DNA of 64,000 nt, taken from NCBI RefSeq assembly GCF_029029505.1, contig NZ_JAKJSD010000020.1, positions 16,636 through 80,635 on the forward strand, given 5' to 3'. The notes under the pieces are model-generated. The model ran no database searches. It saw only the letters and a program-made list of their open reading frames with translations, and had not been told where the DNA came from. The stretch is from Ancylomarina sp. DW003. GTDB taxonomy: Bacteria; Bacteroidota; Bacteroidia; Bacteroidales; Marinifilaceae. Position numbers and translations under genes: made by a program. Below are positions 35,427 to 44,228 of the stretch, in pieces (positions within the stretch are counted from its first letter, which is position 1; every line of letters begins with the position of its first letter).

Positions 35427-38042
35427 TCACAATCCAGATATCTTTTTTATCTCGTTTAGCTTGTTCAAAGCTTCTATAGGTGTCAGGTTATTCACATCCA
35501 TTCCCTGAATTTCGTCACGAATTTGTTTCAAAACAGGATCGTCCATTTGGAAAAAACTCATTTGGAAACCTTCGCGTTGTTGTGCGATTTCTCCTACAGG
35601 CTTAGCAAGGGCTTCTCCATTCTTATTTCCCTCCAGTTGTACTAGAATGTCATCGGCACGTTTAACCACCGATTTAGGCATGCCGGCCATTCGGGCTACA
35701 TGTATACCAAAACTGTGATTAGAGCCTCCGGGGACCAATTTACGTAGGAAAATCACCTTATTGTTGACTTCCTTAACCGAGACATTGAAATTCTTCACTC
35801 GATTGAAAGAATGCTCCATTTCGTTTAGCTCGTGATAATGGGTTGCAAAAAGAGTCTTGCCTTTAAATTTCGGATGCTCGTGAATGTATTCTACGATAGA
35901 CCAGGCAATGGAAATACCATCATAAGTACTGGTTCCACGCCCAAGCTCATCTAATAAAATAAGTGAGCGAGAAGACAGGTTATTCAAAATACTGGCCGCC
36001 TCGTTCATCTCAACCATAAAAGTCGATTCGCCTTGGGAGATATTATCGGAAGCTCCCACACGAGTGAAAATTTTATCGACATAGCCAATTTTAGCATCTT
36101 CGGCAGGTACAAAGCTACCAATCTGAGCCATGAGTACGATTAGGGCTGTTTGTCGCAGTAGGGCAGATTTACCCGCCATATTTGGCCCCGTAATGATGAT
36201 CACTTGCTGTTTGTCGTTGTCCAAATACACATCGTTAGCAATATAGGACTCACCAATAGGCAGCTGTCTCTCAATTACCGGATGACGACCTTGCTTAATA
36301 TCGATGACTTGGGTGTCGTTAATTTCAGGACAATTGTAATTATTCTCTTTCGCCAGTTTGGCAAAAGAAAGTAAGCAGTCTAATCGAGCAATCATAGCTG
36401 CATTCAACTGAATGGAGCTGATGTAATCGGTGATGCTAATTACCAAATCGTTATATAGTCGGGTTTCAAGAGTTAGAATTTTTTCTTCAGCTCCTAAAAT
36501 TTTCTCTTCGTAGTCTTTTAGTTCCTGAGTAATGTAACGCTCAGCACTCACAAGCGTTTGCTTACGAATCCACTCCTCAGGAACTTTATCCTTATGGGTA
36601 TTTCGTATTTCGATATAATAACCAAATACATTATTGAATCCGATTTTAAGCGAAGGAATACCTGTGCGCTCACTTTCGCGAACCTGCATTTGTAAGAGGT
36701 AATCTTTTCCCGAAAAAGCAATTTTTCTAAGCTCATCTAATTCTGATGAAACCCCATCAGCCATAACACCACCCTTGCTAACTACAGCCGGAGGATCAGG
36801 CATAATTTCATTCTCAATTTTCTCGCGAATGCCTTGGCAAGGGTTTAGTTGTTCACCAATTTTCACCAAATTCTCGTTACCCGATTGCAAACAAGTTTTT
36901 TGGATTGGTTCGATAGCAATCAGTGCATTTTTAAGTTGCACCACCTCGCGAGGTGATATTCTTCCAACAGCAACCTTAGAGATGATACGTTCCAGGTCAC
37001 CAATTTGCTTGATCTCATCTTCAATACTCCAGGTACTTTCCTCATTGGCATGGAAGTGCTTCACCACATCCAATCGATTGTTGATACGAGCAGGATCTTT
37101 AAGAGGAAGAGCTATCCATCTTTTCAATAAACGTGATCCCATTGGCGAAAGGGTTTTGTCCATTACCTGAGATAGGGTTTGAGCCCCATCGTTTAAGGCA
37201 CCGAAAAGCTCAAGATTGCGAAGTGTGAACTTGTCTAACCATACGTAGCGATCTTCTTCAATTCTCGCTATTTGCGTAACGTGACCTGCTTGCGAATGTT
37301 TGGTAAAATCTAGATATTGTAAGATCGCACCTGAGGCGATAATACCATTGCGTAGATTCTGAACCCCAAAGCCCTTAAGCGATGTGGTCTCAAAGTGGCG
37401 TAATAACTTATCTTGAGAAGCCGACTCGGTAAATACCCAATCATCCATTGTAAAGGTGTAGAACTTGCCTCCAAACAGTTCGTGGAAGATTTTTTCTTTG
37501 CCTTTCTGATAAAGCACTTCCTTGGGCTGGAAATTACTCATCAGCTTATCGATATACTCAAAACTCCCTTCGGCTGTAAGAAATTCACCTGTTGACACAT
37601 CCAGAAAGGCAATTCCGGCCGATTTCTTTTCTAAATGAACGCAGGCTAAAAAATTATTTTCCTTGTGTTCGAGCACATTGTCGTTATAGGATACACCAGG
37701 AGTAACCAATTCTATAATACCACGCTTAACAAGCGTTTTGGTCTTTTTAGGATCTTCCAGTTGCTCGCAAATAGCTACTCGCATGCCTGCTCTCACCAAT
37801 TTAGGTAAGTAGGTGTCAATCGCATGATGAGGGAATCCAGCCAATTCAACATAGCTTGCCGAACCGTTGGCTCTTTTGGTCAAGGTAATGCCACATATCT
37901 CAGATGTACGAATGGCATCATCTGAAAATGTCTCATAAAAGTCCCCTACTCGAAACAAAAGGATGGCATCAGGGTGCTTATCTTTTATCTGATAATATTG
38001 TTTCATTAAAGGGGTTTCAACTGCTTTTCTTTTCTTTGCCAA
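35427..38042 (-). CDS. mutS: DNA mismatch repair protein MutS
   Basis: 871-aa mismatch-recognition ATPase. The N-terminal mismatch-binding domain contains the Phe-x-Glu motif in [15 protein letters not shown]. The C-terminal ATPase has Walker [14 protein letters not shown], Walker [14 protein letters not shown] and FATHYHEL. The C-terminal tail includes a dimerisation region ([15 protein letters not shown]). Length and order are typical of MutS1, so it acts in post-replication repair with MutL. Monocistronic by spacing. Confidence 0.97.
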   Translation of the reverse strand: MAKKRKAVETPLMKQYYQIKDKHPDAILLFRVGDFYETFSDDAIRTSEICGITLTKRANGSASYVELAGFPHHAIDTYLPKLVRAGMRVAICEQLEDPKKTKTLVKRGIIELVTPGVSYNDNVLEHKENNFLACVHLEKKSAGIAFLDVSTGEFLTAEGSFEYIDKLMSNFQPKEVLYQKGKEKIFHELFGGKFYTFTMDDWVFTESASQDKLLRHFETTSLKGFGVQNLRNGIIASGAILQYLDFTKHSQAGHVTQIARIEEDRYVWLDKFTLRNLELFGALNDGAQTLSQVMDKTLSPMGSRLLKRWIALPLKDPARINNRLDVVKHFHANEESTWSIEDEIKQIGDLERIISKVAVGRISPREVVQLKNALIAIEPIQKTCLQSGNENLVKIGEQLNPCQGIREKIENEIMPDPPAVVSKGGVMADGVSSELDELRKIAFSGKDYLLQMQVRESERTGIPSLKIGFNNVFGYYIEIRNTHKDKVPEEWIRKQTLVSAERYITQELKDYEEKILGAEEKILTLETRLYNDLVISITDYISSIQLNAAMIARLDCLLSFAKLAKENNYNCPEINDTQVIDIKQGRHPVIERQLPIGESYIANDVYLDNDKQQVIIITGPNMAGKSALLRQTALIVLMAQIGSFVPAEDAKIGYVDKIFTRVGASDNISQGESTFMVEMNEAASILNNLSSRSLILLDELGRGTSTYDGISIAWSIVEYIHEHPKFKGKTLFATHYHELNEMEHSFNRVKNFNVSVKEVNNKVIFLRKLVPGGSNHSFGIHVARMAGMPKSVVKRADDILVQLEGNKNGEALAKPVGEIAQQREGFQMSFFQMDDPVLKQIRDEIQGMDVNNLTPIEALNKLNEIKKISGL

Positions 38043-38378
38043 GGGATAATATTTTTATGGCCTGCTACTATGATGAGCTAGCTGGCTATTGAACTTTTTT
38101 ATTAACTGTAGGCACTTGTCGTTTACTTCAATTACTTATTTATATTCAAGTATTTGACCTTGTTTTAAACAAGCGATTTTTCGTCCTGAAAAATCAGATC
38201 AGGAAGGTAAATATATTTTAGAACAAATATAAGCTTTGATGGAGATTAATAAAATCGCCATTGTGATTTTTTAACTTGAACTTAAAATAATACCTCACAG
38301 TCTTTTTATATTGATCTTTTCTTGCAATATTTAATGATCAATATAATATGCAAAAAACCAATTTGAATTTTTGATCAT
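38043..38378. other. Divergent intergenic region with an operator-like inverted repeat
   Basis: 336 bp between mutS and the divergent dehydrogenase-like gene. TATATTGATC (38307-38316) and GATCAATATA (38336-38345) are perfect inverted repeats 19 bp apart, ending 33 bp before the 38379 start, a position suited to an operator. Nothing else is seen. Confidence 0.45.
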
Positions 38379-39713
38379 ATGAATACTATTTTAATAGTTG
38401 GCGCAGGTCTTTCATCGACTAGTTTGATAGAATATCTTCTAAAACATGCCGAAGAAAATCAATGGCAAGTTCGCTTGGCAGATATGTCATTGGAGCTTGC
38501 AGAAAGTAAAATTAAAGGGCACACTTATGGTGTGGCGTTCAGTTTTGATGTTTCTGATAAGGAAGAAAGAGCGCTCGAGGTTTCAAAAGCTAATTTAGTT
38601 ATTTCTATGTTGCCACCTACAATGCATACGATGTTGGCAAGAGAATGTGTGAAGCAAAGCAAACATTTTTTAAGTCCATCCTATGTTTCTTCTGAGATGC
38701 AGATTTTAGATAAGAAAGCGAAGTCGAAAGGTGTGCTTTTGATGAATGAGTTGGGAGTTGATCCGGGTATTGATCATATGTCGGCAATGAAAATTATAGA
38801 TGAGATAAAAGCTAAAGGAGGAGAACTATTGAGTTTTAAATCCTACTGTGGAGGTTTATTATCACCATCGAGTTCGACTAATATTTGGCAATATAAATTT
38901 ACCTGGAATCCTAGAAATGTGGTTACAGCCGGACAAGGAGTGGCGACCTATAAGGATAATGGCCAATATAAGTATTTGCCATATCAACAGCTTTTTGCTC
39001 ACCCATTGGAAACGTCTATGCCTGAATATGGCAACTTTGAGGTTTATCCGAACAGAGATTCCCTTTCGTACAGAAGTTTATATGATATAGAAAATATACC
39101 AAGCATATTGAGAGGAACCATGCGCCGTTCCGGGTTTTGTCAGGCATGGAATGCGTTTGTCTTATTGGGATGTACCGATGAATCTTATCTAATGAGAGAT
39201 TCTGAAAACCTAACTTATCGGGAATACATAGAGAGCTTTTTGCCTTACGATGAAAGATCGGTTGAAGAACGATTTGCAGATTGTATAGCTGTTTCAATTG
39301 ATGACCCTATAATGGAGAAATTCAAGTGGCTGGATTTATTCTCTGATAAGAAAACAGGCATAAAAGAGGGGACACCAGCTTTAATTCTACAGAAGATACT
39401 AGAGGAAAAATGGACACTCAAACCAGATGACAAAGACCTTTTGGTTATGCAACATCAGTTTGTTTATAAGCAGGATGGTCAGCAAAAAAAGATTATATCT
39501 TCAATGAGTTATGAAGGCATTGATCAGGAGCATACAGCCATGGCCTATACGGTTGGTTTACCTATGGCAATTGTGGCTAAATTAATTCTTCAATCGAAAA
39601 TAGATTTAACAGGCGTGCAGATTCCTGTGGCACCACAAGTTTATGAACCTGTTTTAAAGGAATTAGAAACATTAGGTGTTTATTTCACCGAGCAAGAAGA
39701 AGATTTTGAGTAA
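38379..39713 (+). CDS. Saccharopine dehydrogenase-family NADP-binding protein
   Basis: 444 aa. The N-terminal Rossmann fold is clear (ILIVGAGLSSTSLIEYLLKHA, then LVISMLPPTMHTMLARECV). The middle part carries NELGVDPGIDHMSAMKIIDEIK and SFKSYCGGLLSPSSSTNIWQYKFTWNPRNVVTAG, as in lysine-degradation saccharopine dehydrogenases and the related carboxynorspermidine group. Likely cytoplasmic NAD(P)-dependent dehydrogenase of amino-acid metabolism. Exact substrate not decided from sequence. A lipoprotein gene follows after 49 bp. Confidence 0.85.
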   Translation: MNTILIVGAGLSSTSLIEYLLKHAEENQWQVRLADMSLELAESKIKGHTYGVAFSFDVSDKEERALEVSKANLVISMLPPTMHTMLARECVKQSKHFLSPSYVSSEMQILDKKAKSKGVLLMNELGVDPGIDHMSAMKIIDEIKAKGGELLSFKSYCGGLLSPSSSTNIWQYKFTWNPRNVVTAGQGVATYKDNGQYKYLPYQQLFAHPLETSMPEYGNFEVYPNRDSLSYRSLYDIENIPSILRGTMRRSGFCQAWNAFVLLGCTDESYLMRDSENLTYREYIESFLPYDERSVEERFADCIAVSIDDPIMEKFKWLDLFSDKKTGIKEGTPALILQKILEEKWTLKPDDKDLLVMQHQFVYKQDGQQKKIISSMSYEGIDQEHTAMAYTVGLPMAIVAKLILQSKIDLTGVQIPVAPQVYEPVLKELETLGVYFTEQEEDFE

Positions 39714-39762
39714 TCTTTAACTGATTTTCTTAAGTTTGTAGATCAACCATCTAGAAAATTTT

Positions 39763-40518
39763 ATGCGAACAGTTATTCAATTTATTTTATTCGGATTATT
39801 TATTTTGTCAACTTCTTGCAGCAGTTTGCCTGCTCTGCAATCTTCGTGGAACTCTAATTCTTCAATTCAGAACTCTTTGGATAATGTAGAAGCAAATATC
39901 TTCTTTCCGGAAGATGAGATGACTCTTAAACTATCGAATGATAAAGATTATTTAGATATTATTGTGGCAACGAATTCGCCTGCAACGCTTAATAAAATCT
40001 ACAATTTAGGTTTAAGTGTTTGGTTAGACCCTGATGGTAGTAATAAAAAAGTAATAGGGATTAATTTTCCATTGCATATTGATAAGCCATATTCAAGATC
40101 TGAGTTCAGAAATTATATTAGTCGATTTGATTCAAATCAGTTGCAGGAAGAATATTTCGATCGCTTTCAGAAATATGAATTTGAAGATATACGTTTGAGA
40201 GAAAATATGAGTGTTTCGACTTTAGACCAAGATGAGAATTGTCAAGTGCGTTTGAGTTCTACGAATCAAATCCTATTTTCATATCATATAAGAATCTCCT
40301 TAGAGAAAATTAGGGGGGCTGAGTTCGCATTGGGAAATAAAGAAAAAATAGGAATTAGTATTTTTAGTACAGAGCTGGCAACAGAGGCCTATCGCTCATC
40401 TCTTTCGAGTAGAGAGGTTATTAACAAGAGGTTGAAAACTCTGATGGCCGGAGATGATCCCAATCGACAAGAATTGATTGAAAAATGGACTAATTTTAGT
40501 TTGGCAAAAGAAAATTAG
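39763..40518 (+). CDS. Lipoprotein of unknown function
   Basis: 251 aa with a lipoprotein signal (MRTVIQFILFGLFILSTSCSS, lipobox STSC). No family recognised. The body has alternating strands and charged helices (LSNDKDYLDIIVATNSPATLNKIYNLGLSVWLDPDG), resembling periplasmic beta-rich carrier-like domains. It follows the dehydrogenase-like gene by 49 bp and may be cotranscribed. Confidence 0.75.
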   Translation: MRTVIQFILFGLFILSTSCSSLPALQSSWNSNSSIQNSLDNVEANIFFPEDEMTLKLSNDKDYLDIIVATNSPATLNKIYNLGLSVWLDPDGSNKKVIGINFPLHIDKPYSRSEFRNYISRFDSNQLQEEYFDRFQKYEFEDIRLRENMSVSTLDQDENCQVRLSSTNQILFSYHIRISLEKIRGAEFALGNKEKIGISIFSTELATEAYRSSLSSREVINKRLKTLMAGDDPNRQELIEKWTNFSLAKEN

Positions 40519-40569
40519 TTGATGTGATAAAATGAAGATGCCTAGGTTGTTGAGCTGAGAAGCATCGAT

Positions 40570-41289
40570 TTACATTTTCAAATAGAAATCTTTGCACAGT
40601 TCAATATACTCTGGTGAGTAAACATGGCGTTGCCCATTTTCCACACAAAGCTGACTTTCAATAGTACTGGAGTTGGCAAGAGTTAATTCTATGAGTAATC
40701 GTTTGGTCATTTTTCCAGGATTTGGTAAAACTTCGATACGTTTGCTTAAAGAAAAACCTGCTAGACGCGCCAAGCGGATAAAATAGTCTCCTTCTTCAAC
40801 AGGTAGAATAAGCGAGAATTTCCCATGTGGATTCAATAAGTTTTTAGCGCCTTCAATGAGATCTTCAAAAGGTAAACCATCGGTATGCCTTGCTTGAGTT
40901 CGAGATTCACCTTTTGCTTTAAGCGAATTGATAAAATAGGGTGGATTGCTTACAATACAATCATATTTCTCATTCGTATTTGCCACGAAATCCTGAAATG
41001 AGGCATGAAAAATATTTAACTGATCGGACCAAGGACAATCATCAAAGTTATCAACAGCTTGTTGATAAGAAAGCCCGTCTATTTCGACAGCATCAATTCT
41101 TGAATTACGGCCTGTTCTTTGGGCTAACATGATTGCTATAAGCCCGGTTCCTGTTCCAATATCCAATAATGAACTTGCCTCATTGATATTTGCCCATGCG
41201 CCTAGCAATACCCCGTCAGTTCCAACTTTCATAGCAGAACCTTCCTGATTTATCTTGAATTGTTTGAATTGGAAATAGTTGTTTGCCAT
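40570..41289 (-). CDS. trmN6: tRNA1(Val) (adenine(37)-N6)-methyltransferase
   Basis: 239-aa class I SAM methyltransferase (YfiC family). The N-terminus FQFKQFKINQEGSAMKVGTDGVLLGAWA is diagnostic. SAM motif I is LLDIGTGTGLIAIMLAQR and the catalytic NPPY motif is CIVSNPPYF. Modifies A37 of tRNA1Val. First three of a four-gene minus-strand run with short gaps (36, 11 and 26 bp), suggesting one transcript. Confidence 0.92.
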   Translation of the reverse strand: MANNYFQFKQFKINQEGSAMKVGTDGVLLGAWANINEASSLLDIGTGTGLIAIMLAQRTGRNSRIDAVEIDGLSYQQAVDNFDDCPWSDQLNIFHASFQDFVANTNEKYDCIVSNPPYFINSLKAKGESRTQARHTDGLPFEDLIEGAKNLLNPHGKFSLILPVEEGDYFIRLARLAGFSLSKRIEVLPNPGKMTKRLLIELTLANSSTIESQLCVENGQRHVYSPEYIELCKDFYLKM

Positions 41290-41325
41290 GATTGAATGCT
41301 GATGATAATTTGAAGATTTATTAGC

Positions 41326-42099
41326 TTAAAATTTCTCGAAGATACCTAGCCCAAAGAGAGCAAAATCATACTTTACAGGATCATTGGGATCAAGCTTTCG
41401 AAGCGATTGTGTGATTTCATTGACTGCTGGCCAATCGTCTTGCTTACGAGTTAACAAACCAAGTTTACGACCAACACGCCCGGTGTGAACATCGAGAGGT
41501 AAATACAAATCAGCAGGCGACAGGCTTTTCCAAATGCCAAAATCTACCGATCGTTTATCATCACGAACCATCCATCGTAGAAACATATTCAGGCGTTTAG
41601 CCGATGATTTTTTTAGAACATTCGAAACGTGCTTCTCAGTTCTTTTTGGGTGATCGATAGAAAAGAATGTCTTTCTAAAATTCGCGATAGCATCTTTTGC
41701 ATCACCGTCATTAAATTTCGGTTTGGAAAAGACGGCTTCTAAGCCAGCATGGTTTTTATAAATGTTTTGTAGGCTTTGTATAAAGAAAATTGTGTCTTCA
41801 CCATTGAATGTTCTATGCTTGAATTCGGAAAAAATATTAAGATCAGATTCTTCTGCATTCATAATAAAATCATGAGGAGCTTGATCCATCCATTGGATGA
41901 GTTTCTTTGCATTCTTGATAATGGTTGGGCGTTGTCCCCAGGCAATGGTTGCAGCAAGAAAAGCTGCAATTTCGATATCTTCCTTTTTCGAAAAAGCTTT
42001 GGGTATTTGAATCGGATCGGTTTCAATAAATGTCTCCCGATTGTAAAGATCGCATTTCTCGTTGAGAAAAGATTGGAGTTCTGAGTTAGAAAGTTTCAC
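41326..42099 (-). CDS. TIGR02757 (DUF2400) family protein
   Basis: 257 aa. Recognised by KEDIEIAAFLAATIAWGQRPTIIKNAKKLIQWMD, KRLNMFLRWMVRDDKRSVDFGIWKSLSPADLYLPLDVHTGRVGRKLGLL, and DPVKYDFALFGLGIFEKF. Conserved in Bacteroidota, probably a helix-hairpin-helix DNA-glycosylase-like fold; function unproven. It lies 11 bp downstream of the LolD-like gene. Confidence 0.9.
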   Translation of the reverse strand: MKLSNSELQSFLNEKCDLYNRETFIETDPIQIPKAFSKKEDIEIAAFLAATIAWGQRPTIIKNAKKLIQWMDQAPHDFIMNAEESDLNIFSEFKHRTFNGEDTIFFIQSLQNIYKNHAGLEAVFSKPKFNDGDAKDAIANFRKTFFSIDHPKRTEKHVSNVLKKSSAKRLNMFLRWMVRDDKRSVDFGIWKSLSPADLYLPLDVHTGRVGRKLGLLTRKQDDWPAVNEITQSLRKLDPNDPVKYDFALFGLGIFEKF

Positions 42100-42110
42100 A
42101 AGACATGAGT

Positions 42111-42767
42111 TTAGTTCGCTTCTATCATCCCATCGGTCATCACAACTGTACGGTCAGCCATGTGCTCCATTTCTAAATCGTGAGTTACGATTACAAAGGT
42201 TTGGTCAAGCTTTTCTCTTAGGTCAACAATTATTTCGTGCAATTCCTGACGATTTACAGAATCTAAGTTTCCTGATGGCTCATCAGCAAAGACAACCATA
42301 GGATCGTTAACCAATGCTCTTGCAATTGCTACACGTTGCTTTTCTCCTCCTGATAATTCCGATGGCTTATGCTCTAAACGATGACCTAAGCCAAGCATTT
42401 CTAAAAGCCCTTTAGCTTTTGCGCTTGCTTCAGCTTTCGATTTTTTAGCAATAAAAGCGGGAATACAAACATTCTCCAGTGCTGTGAACTCAGGAAGCAG
42501 GTGGTGAAACTGGAATACAAATCCGATATTTTTATTTCGGAATGCGGCGAGTTCTTTTTCATTTAAGCTCGAAATATCAGTTCCATCAAAAAACAATTGA
42601 CCAGAATCGGGACGATCTAAAGTGCCCAGAATTTGCAGTAAAGTTGTTTTTCCTGCTCCACTTGCTCCCACTACAATAACAATTTCACCCTTATCAACAC
42701 TAAAATCCATTCCTTTTAAGACATGAACCTGTCCAAAGCTTTTTTTTATTTGTTTTGCTGTAATCAT
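42111..42767 (-). CDS. LolD-like ABC transporter ATP-binding protein
   Basis: 218-aa ATPase of the MacB/LolD group. Walker A is [11 protein letters not shown], the Q-loop is [18 protein letters not shown], the signature is [15 protein letters not shown], Walker B is [12 protein letters not shown], and the H-loop is VTHD. The Q-loop text is the usual LolD form, which suggests lipoprotein release from the inner membrane with a LolCE permease encoded elsewhere. The LolD assignment is likely but not certain. Confidence 0.88.
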   Translation of the reverse strand: MITAKQIKKSFGQVHVLKGMDFSVDKGEIVIVVGASGAGKTTLLQILGTLDRPDSGQLFFDGTDISSLNEKELAAFRNKNIGFVFQFHHLLPEFTALENVCIPAFIAKKSKAEASAKAKGLLEMLGLGHRLEHKPSELSGGEKQRVAIARALVNDPMVVFADEPSGNLDSVNRQELHEIIVDLREKLDQTFVIVTHDLEMEHMADRTVVMTDGMIEAN

Positions 42768-42793
42768 AGTGGGCTATTTGAAGCTGATGTTTT

Positions 42794-43720
42794 TTACTTA
42801 TTGAAGATAAAGAAAACGTAAGCAGAATAAACTAAAATTAAAACAAGGCCTTTCCATCGGTGTAGCTTTGCTTTTTTTAATGGTAACACTAACAAAAATA
42901 AAAGAAAAGATATTGCAAGCATCCAAATTAGGTCAAAATTAAGTGCATCCTCACTAACAAAAATGTTCTTAACAATTGAAGTCACGCCTAGTACACCAAA
43001 TATATTGAAGATGTTTGAACCAATTATATTTCCAACCGAAATATCCATTTCCTTTTTAAGTGCGGCAATTGCTGAAGTTGCAAGTTCGGGAACCGAGGTT
43101 CCGAAAGCAACAAGTGTAAGACCAATAATACGTTCGCTAACGCCATATCCGAGAGCTATATTTTTTGCCGCTCCAACTAAAAGGTCGGCTCCAAAATAGA
43201 GCCCAATAGAGGCTAAAACAATAAAGAGAAGAGCTAGGGGGATCGAATGCTTAGGTTTTTTGAATTCGTCCTTATTGTTACCTCGCGACTTCATAATTGT
43301 GAAGATCATATAGGCGATAAGTAAAACAAGGAAAGCGATGCCTTCCCAAGTCTCAATAAGGTTGTTTTGTGCAAAGGCAAAGAACAGGAGTGAAGCTCCC
43401 ATCATAACTGGCCAATCGATTTTTATAGAATTACTTTTTACAGGCAGAGGTAGAAGTATGGCTGTAAAGCCAAGTACCAAAGCAATATTAGAAACATTGG
43501 ATCCAACCACATTCCCAATTGCAATATCGGGACTACCCGAAAGAGCTGCACCTAAACTCACAAATAACTCTGGTGCTGATGTACCAAAAGATATAACGGT
43601 AACTCCAACTACAAGAGTTGATATTTTGAAGTGTGAAGATAATGCGACGCCACCTTTAACCAATAGGTCTCCACTTGATAAAAGAATGACGAAGCCGAGG
43701 ATGAGATATAAATAATCCAT
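42794..43720 (-). CDS. Calcium/sodium antiporter, YrbG family
   Basis: 308-aa inner-membrane cation exchanger with about ten TM helices. The two inverted alpha repeats are obvious: GTSAPELFVSLGAALSGSPDIAIGNVVGSNVSNI and GTSVPELATSAIAALKKEMDISVGNIIGSNIFNI. The GTSxPE and GNVxGSNxxN motifs carry the ion ligands. Family members exchange Ca2+ for Na+ (some with K+). Confidence 0.93.
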   Translation of the reverse strand: MDYLYLILGFVILLSSGDLLVKGGVALSSHFKISTLVVGVTVISFGTSAPELFVSLGAALSGSPDIAIGNVVGSNVSNIALVLGFTAILLPLPVKSNSIKIDWPVMMGASLLFFAFAQNNLIETWEGIAFLVLLIAYMIFTIMKSRGNNKDEFKKPKHSIPLALLFIVLASIGLYFGADLLVGAAKNIALGYGVSERIIGLTLVAFGTSVPELATSAIAALKKEMDISVGNIIGSNIFNIFGVLGVTSIVKNIFVSEDALNFDLIWMLAISFLLFLLVLPLKKAKLHRWKGLVLILVYSAYVFFIFNK

Positions 43721-43837
43721 ATGTGAATGAAAAAAACTGCTGGTAACTAAAGTAGAAATAAAAATAGGCAGTAGAATCGAATATCCCTGCCTTGTTTTTA
43801 TAATCTATAAATAGGTGTTTTAATGAGAAACGACTTC

Positions 43838-44056
43838 TTATAGTTTTTTAGATAAATCGTCCTTGAAATCTTTAATGTTGTTCACGATGTTCGTTTCATC
43901 TTTGATTTCTTTCTTGATATCATCAGTCGCTTTCTTAAATTCTTTCATTCCTTTTCCCAGACCTTGTGCTAATTCTGGAATCTTTTTAGCTCCAAAAAGC
44001 ATCACGACAACCAGAATAACAATGATAATTTCTGCTCCACTTATAAATAGTAACAT
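43838..44056 (-). CDS. tatA: Sec-independent protein translocase TatA/E
   Basis: 72 aa: a short N-terminal TM helix ([28 protein letters not shown]) followed by an amphipathic helix ([21 protein letters not shown]). The FGxxKxPELxxxLGK motif is diagnostic. It forms the Tat pore for folded proteins; TatC is not in this window. Confidence 0.93.
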   Translation of the reverse strand: MLLFISGAEIIIVILVVVMLFGAKKIPELAQGLGKGMKEFKKATDDIKKEIKDETNIVNNIKDFKDDLSKKL

Positions 44057-44178
44057 GCTGTTTCAATTTAAGATTTGTTCAAAGATACCAAAAGTGATTG
44101 ATTCTATTATAGCCAATAACTAATTAAGAATGGGAGAGTCTCATAATTTGTGACTTTTGAAAATGACTTGTATCAAAA

Positions 44179-44204
44179 ATGCCCCGAGGAAAACCTCGGG
44201 GCAT
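44179..44204 (-). terminator. secDF terminator
   Basis: ATGCCCCGAGG-AAAA-CCTCGGGGCAT, a perfect 11-bp stem, 25 bp past the secDF stop and followed by a T run on the minus strand. Confidence 0.92.
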
Positions 44205-44228
44205 GAAATATATCAAAAATGATATGTC

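Noticed and set aside
42062..42301. Antisense open frames over lolD-like, secDF and mutS genes
   Set aside because: They are reverse-strand shadows of strongly conserved genes and lack independent support.
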